64,000 bases of DNA from Vacuolonema iberomarrocanum LEGE 07170 (lineage in GTDB: Bacteria; Cyanobacteriota; Cyanobacteriia; Elainellales; Elainellaceae). Below the pieces are notes generated by a model. The model had not been told where the DNA came from and did no database searches. It saw nothing but the letters and a program-made list of their open reading frames with translations. The position numbers and the translations under genes were made by a program. Below, piece after piece: positions 52,006 to 61,300 of the stretch. Each line of letters starts with the position of its first letter. The first letter of the stretch is position 1. Where the stretch lies: positions 23,024-87,023 of the forward strand of contig JADEXA010000027.1 of NCBI GenBank assembly GCA_015207365.1, in the 5' to 3' direction.

Positions 52006-52044
52006 GGGGTCTCCTCAACTTAAACGCTGGCATTCCACGACGCA

Positions 52045-53289
52045 TTAAAGGTCGAGATGTTTCGCGGCGGTTTGCACATCCTTGTCGCCGCGACCGGAGC
52101 AGTTGATGACAAGGCGAGGGCTGCCGTCGAGTTGGGGGCAGAGGGTTTCTAGGTAGGCGATCGCATGGGCGGTTTCCAATGCTGGAATGATGCCCTCTAG
52201 CTGGGAGAGGCGCTGAAAGGCATCCAGGGCTTCTTGATCCGTCACGCTGTAGTACTCGGCGCGTGCCTGATCTTTGAGGAAGCTATGCTCTGGGCCAACA
52301 CCGGGATAATCCAAGCCTGCGCTGATGGAATGGGGTTCCACGACCTGTCCATCCTGGTCTTGTAGCAAGTAGCTCATGGCTCCATGCAATACACCCACTC
52401 GGCCACGGGTTAAGGTTGCCGCATGTTTCTCCGATTGCAGCCCTTCGCCCCCGGCTTCGACGCCAATGAGCCGCACCGAGGCATCATTCACAAACTCATG
52501 GAACAGGCCCATGGCATTGGAGCCGCCGCCCACGCAGGCCAGCAGAATATCGGGTAAGCCGCCCCATTTTTCCTGACACTGGGCGCGGGTTTCTTCCCCA
52601 ATCACGGTATGGAAATCGCGCACCAGCATGGGATATGGGTGGGGACCAGCCACAGAGCCGAGGATATAGTGAGTCGTTTCCACATTGGTGACCCAGTCTC
52701 GAATGGCTTCTGAGGTGGCATCCTTGAGGGTGCCTGTTCCCGCTTCCACAGGACGCACTTCTGCCCCCATCAGCCGCATCCGAAATACATTCAGCGCCTG
52801 CCGCTCCATGTCATGGACGCCCATGTAGATGACGCAATCGAGCCCAAAGCGAGCACAAACCGTTGCCGTTGCCACGCCATGCTGTCCGGCTCCCGTTTCC
52901 GCAATGATCCGCTTCTTCCCCATCCGCGTCGCCAGCAAAACTTGGCCGATGGCGTTGTTAATCTTGTGCGCTCCGGTGTGGTTGAGGTCTTCGCGCTTCA
53001 GATAAATCTGCACCCCGGTGCCATCGGGTCGGGCATAGTGCTGGGTCAACCGTTCGGCAAAGTACAGCGGACTGGGACGCCCCACATAGTCCCGCAATAG
53101 ATTTTGATACTCCGCCTGGAAGTCCGCCTGCTTTTGGTAGTGGTAGAAGGCTGTTTCCAGCTCGGCCAAAGCTGGCATCAATGTTTCGGGAACATATTTA
53201 CCACCAAACTGCCCAAACCGCCCCTGTGCATCGGGGCGTTGAAGCGTCGTGGGCTGCGGGTTTGATGGAGAAATGGGTGTCAGAGTCAC
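52045..53289 (-). CDS. trpB: Tryptophan synthase beta chain
   Basis: 414 residues, GTG start at 53289. TrpB1-type motifs: 'FGQFGGKYVPETLMPAL', 'LKREDLNHTGAHKINNAIGQ' with PLP-lysine K109, 'AETGAGQHGVATAT', the phosphate loop 'CVGGGSNAMG', 'YLLQDQDGQVVEPHSISAGLDYPGVGPEHS' and 'NCSGRGDKD'. It condenses indole with serine. trpA is not adjacent, which is common in cyanobacteria. It is separated by ~40 bases from the CAP gene on the same strand. Confidence 0.96.
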   Translation of the reverse strand: MTLTPISPSNPQPTTLQRPDAQGRFGQFGGKYVPETLMPALAELETAFYHYQKQADFQAEYQNLLRDYVGRPSPLYFAERLTQHYARPDGTGVQIYLKREDLNHTGAHKINNAIGQVLLATRMGKKRIIAETGAGQHGVATATVCARFGLDCVIYMGVHDMERQALNVFRMRLMGAEVRPVEAGTGTLKDATSEAIRDWVTNVETTHYILGSVAGPHPYPMLVRDFHTVIGEETRAQCQEKWGGLPDILLACVGGGSNAMGLFHEFVNDASVRLIGVEAGGEGLQSEKHAATLTRGRVGVLHGAMSYLLQDQDGQVVEPHSISAGLDYPGVGPEHSFLKDQARAEYYSVTDQEALDAFQRLSQLEGIIPALETAHAIAYLETLCPQLDGSPRLVINCSGRGDKDVQTAAKHLDL

Positions 53290-53730
53290 GGTTGCCAGGT
53301 GGGGTAATGTTTTCAGCCCTCATTATAAAGGGAGTAAGGGCTGCAAGAAACGGTACTGCCGATTCTCAAGCGCGTCGGTTGTCGCTATAACCGTCAGCCT
53401 TCTCGTGAACCGTGGATTCTTCCCATGCGGTGCGCAAACAATCGAACATGACTCTAACCTTTTCGGGCAACCTCTTAGGCGATTAGATGAAGCCTAAGTG
53501 GCTATTTCTACGCGTAATATCAGGACGAACAATGCTTAGATGTGTGGTTGTGAAATGGATACGTCCTTCAGGGATGGAAACGTATCTGAATCTGTAACCA
53601 GAGTGAAAACCTTCAACCCCTCTCGTTACGTTGAAAGTGTTGTTAAACACCATGCCCCCATTAGCTCCACACCTTCGAGTCAACAAATTTTGATTCATTC
53701 ACACACTACTCGTTGAAAGGAATTGTAACG
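53290..53730. other. Divergent region between trpB and the repeat protein
   Basis: 441 bases, no gene and no repeat recognised. The ribosome-binding site AAAGGA lies just before 53731. Promoters were not assigned. Confidence 0.35.
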
Positions 53731-56013
53731 ATGGCACGCCGTGGATTTCCTGTAGCCCACCGCTTTCTTGCGTCCAGTCTCATGCTGTCCCTCACGTTGG
53801 TGGGAACCAGCGCTTCATCGGTGTTGGGTGCGATCGCCCCTAATCCCAATCCCCCCACTCAGTCGTCTACCGCGATCGCCCAGAATCGACGGTTTCCCTC
53901 GAACACCTTAGTCAATCAGGTACGGCGCACAGCCTCTCGTGATCTGGATATTTCCTTCGATCGCCTGCATGTTCTGAGTTACACCAGCGAAACCTGGACC
54001 GACGGTTGCCTAGGGCTGGGCGGCCCTGCCGAACTGTGTTTGCAAGCCATAGTGGAAGGCTGGAAGTTAGAGGTGACCGACGGAGACCAAAGCTGGACCT
54101 ATCACACCGATGAAACCGGAGATACCATCCGGTTGGCCGAAAATACACCCGATAGCCCCGATGGCCCCGATGGCCCCGATGGCCCATCTAACGAAATTCC
54201 GCCCTCCGTGCGCGATCGCCTGCTGCGCGAAATCGCGCGCCAACTCGATATCCCCGTCGGTGAGTTGTCGATTCTAAGCTATGACAGCGAAACTTGGACG
54301 GACAGTTGCCTGGGACTGGGAGGCCCTGCCGAGCTATGCCTGCAAACGATGGTGGAAGGCTGGCAGTTAGAAGTGACGGATGGAGGGCAAAACTGGGTCT
54401 ACCATGCCGACGAAACCGGAAACACCATCCGGCTGGCCGCCAGCACCTCAACGGAAATCCCCTCCTCGCTGCGCGATCGCCTCTTGTCTGAGGTGAGTCG
54501 TCAACTCAACATCCCCGTCAATGAGCTACGCGTCGTTTCTTCCGAATCCCAAGTCTGGGATGGATGCATGGGCATCACCCCACCGCCCAATCAGGGATGC
54601 CAGGAAATCGCCATTTGGGGCTGGCGAGCCGTCATCCAACGGTCAGTCGTAATGCCGAACGATACGCCCACCTGGGTCTTTCATATCAATGAGGATGCGA
54701 CAGACGTGCGCCTCAGTAGCCATACACCTCCAACGAACAGCAATGGCATTCCTCGCCGAATGGCTGATGTCGAATTGCAAGACTGGCTAGACCGTCAAGA
54801 TCTCCAATCCCTCGATCCTGACCTTGTCCAACAGTGGGTTCCCACCGAGGATCTAATCACTTGGCTCGAAGACCAATGGCAAGAAGGAACAAACCCAGAT
54901 CAAGTACAACGAGAGCTGCAAGCCGCAAGCTGGGTCAACAGTCCCGAAGATTTTCAGCTGCTTGATGTGGACGGTGATGGGCAGGATGAGTGGCTTTTGA
55001 GCCTAAGCTTCGATCCAAATCCCAAATCATGGGGGAGTTCGGGTGATTTTTGGATCATCGGTGAAGCGCTGCTTTACCGCTACCTTGAGCCAGAAGATTA
55101 TTTCCGCCTGGGAACGCAGGCGGATCCCATTCCCCTCTCCCAAGATTTTGACCTAACGGCGCCTCAGGTGATTGCGTTTCAGGATTACACGGGCGATCGC
55201 GAACCCGAACTGTTGCTACAACGTCAGATTTGCGGTGCCCACACTTGCGTCCAAAGTTATACCGTCCTCAGTTATCAGGATGGAGCTATTCGCTCCCTCA
55301 TTTCCCAGGCTCCATCGTTCGACACCGACGGCATGTCGGTGGTGATGCCCTACGCTGAGGTGGAAGCGGCGACCGATGAAACTGGGGATCGACGCCCTGA
55401 TCTGCTCATTCGTGGTGGCACATATGGCAGTGCTGGAGCCGGGATTCAACGCATCCGTACAGAGATTTGGGCGTGGGATGGCAGCGCCATGATTCTGGAC
55501 GATATCCGTTGGGATCCCAGTGACTATCGCTTCCATCTGCTGTATGAAGCCAATTATCGGTTGGAACAAGGAGATGGCGATCGCGCTGCTGACCTCTATC
55601 GCCAAGTCATTGAAGATGATTCGCTCAACGATGATGTCCCGGAGTTCACTCCTGGCAGTGTATATGACAGCAGCCGACAGTTTGCGGCCTTTCGGTTGAT
55701 GGTGATGGAAATGATGGATGACGATGACCGACAGTTCAGAAACTGGGAGCGCTGGCTCCGCCGTCATTACCCTGATGCTTCCATCACCGAAGCGGCTCGT
55801 CGAATGAGCGATCGCTGGAATGATGATGATTCTCGGGACGACGCCTGTATGGCCGCTCATGACTATCTGGCCGCTCTAGATGATGAGTTGCAGGATGACA
55901 GCGATCCTGCCGATGCACCAACCGGGCCACTTCGCTACATGGGCTACGGCAACCCACCGCTGTCTGGAGCCGATGTTTGCCCCATCGACCTGGTTCGCGA
56001 CAGCGATCGCTAG
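53731..56013 (+). CDS. Secreted protein with three Cys/Trp-rich repeats and EF-like loop
   Basis: 760 residues from the ATG at 53731, with AGGA nine bases upstream. A signal peptide covers ~1-35. Three tandem ~85-residue units lie at about 53-138, 153-238 and 240-330. Units 1 and 2 are nearly identical and carry 'ETWTD-CLGLGGPAELCLQ', 'VEGW-LEVTDG' and 'DETG-TIRLA', with two conserved Cys. Unit 3 is diverged ('VWDGCMGITPPPNQGC'). A Gly/Pro/Asp linker (SPDGPDGPDGPS) separates units 1 and 2. The C-terminal half includes 'LLDVDGDGQDEWLL', a calcium-loop or FG-GAP-like motif near 411, and a helical TPR-like stretch near 603-630. Extracytoplasmic; function unknown. A good terminator follows. Confidence 0.75.
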   Translation: MARRGFPVAHRFLASSLMLSLTLVGTSASSVLGAIAPNPNPPTQSSTAIAQNRRFPSNTLVNQVRRTASRDLDISFDRLHVLSYTSETWTDGCLGLGGPAELCLQAIVEGWKLEVTDGDQSWTYHTDETGDTIRLAENTPDSPDGPDGPDGPSNEIPPSVRDRLLREIARQLDIPVGELSILSYDSETWTDSCLGLGGPAELCLQTMVEGWQLEVTDGGQNWVYHADETGNTIRLAASTSTEIPSSLRDRLLSEVSRQLNIPVNELRVVSSESQVWDGCMGITPPPNQGCQEIAIWGWRAVIQRSVVMPNDTPTWVFHINEDATDVRLSSHTPPTNSNGIPRRMADVELQDWLDRQDLQSLDPDLVQQWVPTEDLITWLEDQWQEGTNPDQVQRELQAASWVNSPEDFQLLDVDGDGQDEWLLSLSFDPNPKSWGSSGDFWIIGEALLYRYLEPEDYFRLGTQADPIPLSQDFDLTAPQVIAFQDYTGDREPELLLQRQICGAHTCVQSYTVLSYQDGAIRSLISQAPSFDTDGMSVVMPYAEVEAATDETGDRRPDLLIRGGTYGSAGAGIQRIRTEIWAWDGSAMILDDIRWDPSDYRFHLLYEANYRLEQGDGDRAADLYRQVIEDDSLNDDVPEFTPGSVYDSSRQFAAFRLMVMEMMDDDDRQFRNWERWLRRHYPDASITEAARRMSDRWNDDDSRDDACMAAHDYLAALDDELQDDSDPADAPTGPLRYMGYGNPPLSGADVCPIDLVRDSDR

Positions 56014-56021
56014 CCTCTCTA

Positions 56022-56058
56022 CAACGCCGGGGATTTTAGGCTCCCCGGCGTTGTTTTG
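56022..56058 (+). terminator. Rho-independent terminator of the repeat protein gene
   Basis: Stem CAACGCCGGGGA / TCCCCGGCGTTG with a small loop followed by TTTTG, nine bases after the stop codon. Confidence 0.8.
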
Positions 56059-56077
56059 TGGGGGATGCAGGATCCAA

Positions 56078-56150
56078 GTATGAATTTTTTCTGAGAAGGG
56101 GGGCGCTGCCCCCCTTCTCAGAAAAAATTTATACCCTCAACCAGCAACGC
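56078..56150. repeat. Palindrome with family D right end
   Basis: Perfect stem 56083-56129 (AATTTTTTCTGAGAAGGGGG and complement) around GGCGCTGCC. Outer GTATGAA / TTTATAC also pairs. The right edge AGCAACGC matches the family D terminal sequence. Confidence 0.65.
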
Positions 56151-56707
56151 CGTTTTGTGCGGTTAGCGCAAGCGATCGCTGTAGTTTGGCACCAAACAGC
56201 TTATCTTACGTCGTGAACGAATATGAGAGTCTAAATGTCGTGCAAAAACCGGAATCGAAAGCCTCGCCATTTTTCAATCCAATCCACAAATGAATTGATT
56301 GAGGGAATAGATCCTTCCAATCCTTCAATCTTCTCCAAGAAACTTAAAATACTCTCGAAGCCTAGAACGACCGGAACAAATCAAGGACCATAGCGTGGCA
56401 CAAAGCCAGCTATGTTGGTTTATTTGGCCAAAATATGTCAAATTTCCCTCAGTTGATCTCCCAGGCAAGCGATTACAGCTATTTTTCTATCTTTAGGCTT
56501 ATCTTTTTGGCTGATGTTGATCGGTATAGTTCCTATGAAACATGCAGAAAGAAACATAGCTTTGCTGAACCTCCGGTAGTCTTGCACCCCGGATAGTCTT
56601 ACTCCCCAACCATTGGCAAAGGGGAGTTGGGGCAAAGGACTGGAAACAAAAGCCAGACAAGTTTTAACGCTTTTTGTACTGCCATCCTTGGAATTGAGGA
56701 GTAGACG

Positions 56708-58225
56708 ATGAGACTCGATTTTCTAATCAAGCAAACGCTGATAGTCCTGGGCATTCTGATTTCGGCCATTACATTGGGGCAGTCGCGTGTACTGGCCGTT
56801 ACCCCTGAATCTAAAGCTGGGGCGATCGCTGAGCAAGCCGAAGCCATCCCATCACCGACGCAAGCTCTTGCAGAGGAAGGTGCAGCTTCACCCAACTCAT
56901 CCGTCATATCTTCGCCGGGATTGGCCGATGCAAGGCTGGTGGCGATCGCTCAAACTCCTGTACAAAGGGCTGAGGAAGCGATCGATCCTTCCCCTCCCCC
57001 TGAAGTTGAAGCGCAAGGTGAGGAAGCCAATCCATTTCAAGCTAGCGACCTTGAGCCAGAGGAGCTCAATCCATTTCAAGCCAGCGATCTTGAACAAGAA
57101 GCGGAGCCGAATCCGTTTCAGACGAGTGACCTTGAGCCAGAGGAAGCCAATCCCTTCCAAGCTAGCGATCTCGTGCAGGACGAAGAGGCAAATCCATTTC
57201 AAGCCAGCGACCTGGCTCAACGTGAGGAGCCTAATCCCTTCCAGATTGAAGATTCTACGGCTTTTCAGGCTGACCCTGCGCCCCTTGCTGATGTAGAACT
57301 CGCCAGTACAGCAGCGGCGGATTTGCTCCAAGACACACCAACGGATGTAGCTGAGCCTAGCGCCGTCTCCCGTCCTCTCTATGTCGGGCAAGTAGACGAC
57401 AGCATGGATGACTCCTCTGACGAAACTGATACAGATAACGAAATTGAAGACACAACGGAAGAGATTGACGAGGATTTAGACGAAGCAGGAGACGACATCG
57501 ACGATGCAGCGGATGATGTCGACGAAGACTTAGAAGACACTGGCGACGACATCGATGACGCGGCAGATGATGTCGGTGATGACATCGATGATGCCGTTGA
57601 CGATATTGACGACGACTTAGACGACATTGGAGACGATATCAACGACGCCATTGATGATATTGAAGATGATATCGATGATGCCGTTGATGATATCGACGAT
57701 GACCTAGACGAGGTTGGAGACGATGTCGACGATGCCGTTGATGATGTTGGGGATGACATCGACGAGGCGGCTGACGATGCCGAAACGCAATTCGAGACAA
57801 CCCAGGATGACCTGGGCTTAGAAGGTCGTGGAGCCAGCCCAAACTTTATCGGCGTTGGGGGCAACATAGGTATTGGTGGTGACACAGCCCTCGGCGACAG
57901 TAGCTTTGCCATCGTGAGCAAGATTGGCGTTGCGCCGTCCGTGTCTCTACGCCCCGGCCTGTTGATTGAAGACGGCGTGACCATTTTGGCTCCCGTGACC
58001 TATGACTTTGCGGGGATTGACACCGACCTTGCCACCTTCTACCCCTTTGTCGGAGCGGGAACGGCTATTTCGTTCGATGACGACGACAGCGAATTTGATT
58101 TGCTACTGACAGTGGGTGTTGATGTGCCGCTGAGCGACGATTGGGCGATCACCTCCTCAGTCAACGCTGGGGTGATTGATAGCTTCGATATCGGCGCGCT
58201 ACTGGGAATCGTCTACACCTTTTAA
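56708..58225 (+). CDS. Secreted protein: NPFQ repeats, poly-Asp heptads, beta-barrel-like C-terminus
   Basis: 505 residues; GAGGAG precedes the ATG. Signal peptide ~1-30. Residues ~107-180 contain six 'NPFQ(A/T)SDL' repeats of about 13-17 residues joined by Glu-rich spacers. Residues ~229-359 are overwhelmingly Asp/Glu with Ile/Val/Leu/Ala every 3-4 positions (for example DDIDDAVDDIDDDLDDIGDD). The last ~130 residues are strand-rich and glycine-rich ('GVGGNIGIGGDTALGDSSFAI', 'FYPFVGAGTAISFDDDDSEF') and end in 'GIVYTF', a C-terminal Phe as in outer-membrane barrel proteins. The acidic part could bind Ca2+ at the cell surface (inference). A bidirectional terminator follows. Confidence 0.78.
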   Translation: MRLDFLIKQTLIVLGILISAITLGQSRVLAVTPESKAGAIAEQAEAIPSPTQALAEEGAASPNSSVISSPGLADARLVAIAQTPVQRAEEAIDPSPPPEVEAQGEEANPFQASDLEPEELNPFQASDLEQEAEPNPFQTSDLEPEEANPFQASDLVQDEEANPFQASDLAQREEPNPFQIEDSTAFQADPAPLADVELASTAAADLLQDTPTDVAEPSAVSRPLYVGQVDDSMDDSSDETDTDNEIEDTTEEIDEDLDEAGDDIDDAADDVDEDLEDTGDDIDDAADDVGDDIDDAVDDIDDDLDDIGDDINDAIDDIEDDIDDAVDDIDDDLDEVGDDVDDAVDDVGDDIDEAADDAETQFETTQDDLGLEGRGASPNFIGVGGNIGIGGDTALGDSSFAIVSKIGVAPSVSLRPGLLIEDGVTILAPVTYDFAGIDTDLATFYPFVGAGTAISFDDDDSEFDLLLTVGVDVPLSDDWAITSSVNAGVIDSFDIGALLGIVYTF

Positions 58226-58246
58226 GCCATTTCAGTACCGTTCAAC

Positions 58247-58282
58247 AAAAGCGGGGGCGCGATGATCACGCCCCCGCTTTTT
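58247..58282. terminator. Bidirectional terminator between converging genes
   Basis: AAAAGCGGGGGCG / CGCCCCCGCTTTTT with A and T runs on both sides. It serves the acidic secreted protein (plus) and gltS (minus). Confidence 0.85.
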
Positions 58283-58311
58283 CATTGCGGTTGAATGTCT
58301 CGGCAATTGCC

Positions 58312-61300
58312 TCAAGACGTTGCAGTCAGGACTTTTTCAGGCACGGCAATGACCGCTGGATTCTCGCTTTCCGAAGGGGGCACGACTTGCCAGAACTTCG
58401 GTAGATAGGCATCCCAGTTATCCAGAATTTGTTGTCCCTTGGTGCTTTGGGTGTGGGCAACATGGGCTTTGATCAGCTCCTTCAACTGCTGTTCGCCCTC
58501 CGAGCTGATGATGCGTTGGATGGAGACGATTTCAGGATTGATGCGATCGCCAAATCCACCATCTTCATCCAGAAAGTAGCCGAGGCCACCTGTCATACCT
58601 GCGCCGACGTTGCGGCCCACGCGACCTAGCACAACCACAATGCCACCCGTCATGTACTCGCAGCAGTGGTCTCCAGCCCCTTCAATCACTGCTTGACCTT
58701 TGGAGTTCCGCACGGCAAAGCGTTCCCCCGCCTGACCACTGGCGAACAGGCGACCGCCTGTGGCTCCGTAGAGGCAAGTATTACCAATGATCACGTTTTG
58801 CGCTGGATCATAGGTGGCATCGGTAGGTGGCGTGATAGTGATTTCGCCGCCGTTCATCCCTTTGCCTACATAGTCATTGGCTTCCCCTGTCAGCCGCAGA
58901 GTCATGCCTGCTAGGTTAAAGGCTCCGAAGCTCTGACCGACACTGCCCTCAAAGCTCAAGGTGAGTTGACCTTCAAAGCCCGTGTCGCCATAGCGCTTGG
59001 CGATCGCCCCCGCCACCCGTGTGCCCACGGTGCGGTCGGTGTTGACCACCTTGTAAGTCTTCTCGACGCTGGCATGTTGTGCGATCGCCGCTTGAATATC
59101 CGCATCCTGCAACAGTTCATCATCTAACACAGGGCCATTGCTGTGAACGGCTTCATGCTCCAGCCAGGTGCGATCGCTGCGGGTATCAGGCAGTTGTGTC
59201 AGGCAATCCAGGTTGAGCGTCTGAGTTTTGGTGAGGCTGACGTTTGGCCGGGGGGTGAGTAGATCCGCTCGGCCAATGATGTCGTTGAGGCGGTGGTAGC
59301 CCAGCCGTGCCAAGAGCGATCGCACTTCTTCCGCAACGAACAGGAAGAAATTCACTACATGGTCGGGAATACCGGTGAATCGCTTCCGCAGCTCTTCCCG
59401 CTGGCTAGCAACGCCCACGGGGCAGTTGTTGGTGTGGCAAATCCGCGCCATGATGCAGCCCTCGGCAATCATCGCCACGGAGCCAAAGCCAAATTCCTCC
59501 GCGCCCATCAAGGCACCCATGACCACATCCCATCCGGTTTTGATGCCGCCATCCACCCGCAGGAGAACGCGATCGCGTAGCTGATTTTCCATCAGCACCC
59601 GATGAACTTCCGTCAGCCCCAGTTCCCAGGGACTTCCGGCATGCTTGATCGAGCTAAGGGGTGACGCGCCTGTGCCGCCATCATGGCCCGAAATTTGGAT
59701 AACATCGGCGTTTGCTTTGGCGACGCCAGCGGCGATCGTTCCAATGCCCACTTCCGAGACCAGCTTCACCGAAACCTTCGCCAGCGGATTGATCTGGTGC
59801 AAGTCAAAAATCAACTGCGACAGGTCTTCGATGGAATAGATGTCGTGATGTGGGGGCGGTGAAATCAACGTCACGCCGGGCTTCGATCGCCGCAACATGG
59901 CGATGTAGGGGCTCACTTTTTTACCCGGCAACTGACCGCCCTCACCGGGTTTAGCGCCCTGTGCCATTTTAATTTCCACCTGCTTCCCGCTCATCAGGTA
60001 CTGCGGCGTCACCCCAAAGCGACCCGAGGCCACTTGCTTGATCGCCGAGTTGGCCGTATCGCCATTCTGCAAACCTTTCAAGTGAGAGAAGGTGCCAGAA
60101 ACCCCCGAGCCATTGATATCCTGCAATACCTGGAAGCGACTGGGATCTTCGCCGCCTTCGCCGGAGTTGGACTTGCCGCCGATGCGGTTCATGGCGATCG
60201 CCAATGTTTCATGGGCTTCCCGTGACAGCGCCCCCAGGGACATGCCCCCGGTGCAGAACCGCTTCACAATTTCGGTGGCCGACTCCACCTCATCCAACGG
60301 AATTGAGGGGCGATCGCCCTTAAAGTCCAGCAAGTCCCGCAGCGCCGTCAATGGACGCCCCTCCCGGTGCTTCATGTACAGCTCATAGTGGTCAACGCTC
60401 TTGTTACTAACCGCTTTATGCAACTGCTTCGCCATCTCCGGGCTGTTCATGTGGTACTCCCCACCGGGGCGATACTGCACAAACCCGTAGTTTTGCAGCT
60501 TCTTCTGGTTGAGTTCGGGGAAGGCGCGGCTGTGGAAGGTAATGACTTCGCTCGCCAGATCGACAAGACTCAGACCACCCAAACGCGACGCGGTGCCCTT
60601 GAAGCCCAGGTTCAGCAAATCGGCACCGATACCGATCGCCTCAAAAATCTGCGCACCGTGATAGCTGGACAGGAGCGAGATACCCATCTTGGAGAGAATC
60701 TTCAGTAAGCCCGACTGTACCGCCTTGCGATAATTTTGCTGGGCTTGCTCAATGGAAATGGGATCCAGCTTGCCCCGCCCCATCAGGCTTTGGGTTCTTG
60801 GATCGCTATGCCAGTGGCGAACCGATTCCAACGCCATGTAAGGGCAAACCGCACTCGCGCCATAGCCCATCAAACACGCGAAGTGATGGGTGCTCCAGCA
60901 TTGCGCCGTATCCACGACCAGCGATGCCCGCATCCGCAAGCCTTGACGAATCAGGTGGTGATGCACGGCACCAACCGCCAACATCGGCGGGATATAGGTC
61001 AAGTTTGGGGTGAGCAATGCGTTTCCGCTCTGATCGAAAGTGCGATCGCTCAACACCAGAATCTCTTTCCCTTCGCGCACCGCCGCTGCAGCTCCTTGGC
61101 AAAGGTCATTGAGCGCTTGCTGCAATCCTTCGGGGCCAGCCGAGATATTGTACAGCGTCGAAAGGGTGGACGCGGGGAAATCGGCATGGTTTTGGATGGT
61201 TGCCAGTTCACCATCGTTCAAGACGGGGGATTTCAGTGTCAGCAACCGTGCATGGTCTGCCGTTTCCTCCAGTAGGTTACGCCGTTGCCCCAGATGCATT

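Larger units (their letters stand above)
56014..56707. other. Intergenic region with terminator and palindrome
   Basis: 694 bases: terminator (56022-56058), palindrome (56078-56150), then ~550 bases with no recognised gene or repeat. The short antisense frame at 56438-56635 is unsupported. Confidence 0.45.

Noticed and set aside
60736..61275. 179-codon frame antisense to gltS
   Set aside because: Overlaps the glutamate synthase coding region completely and has no family features.
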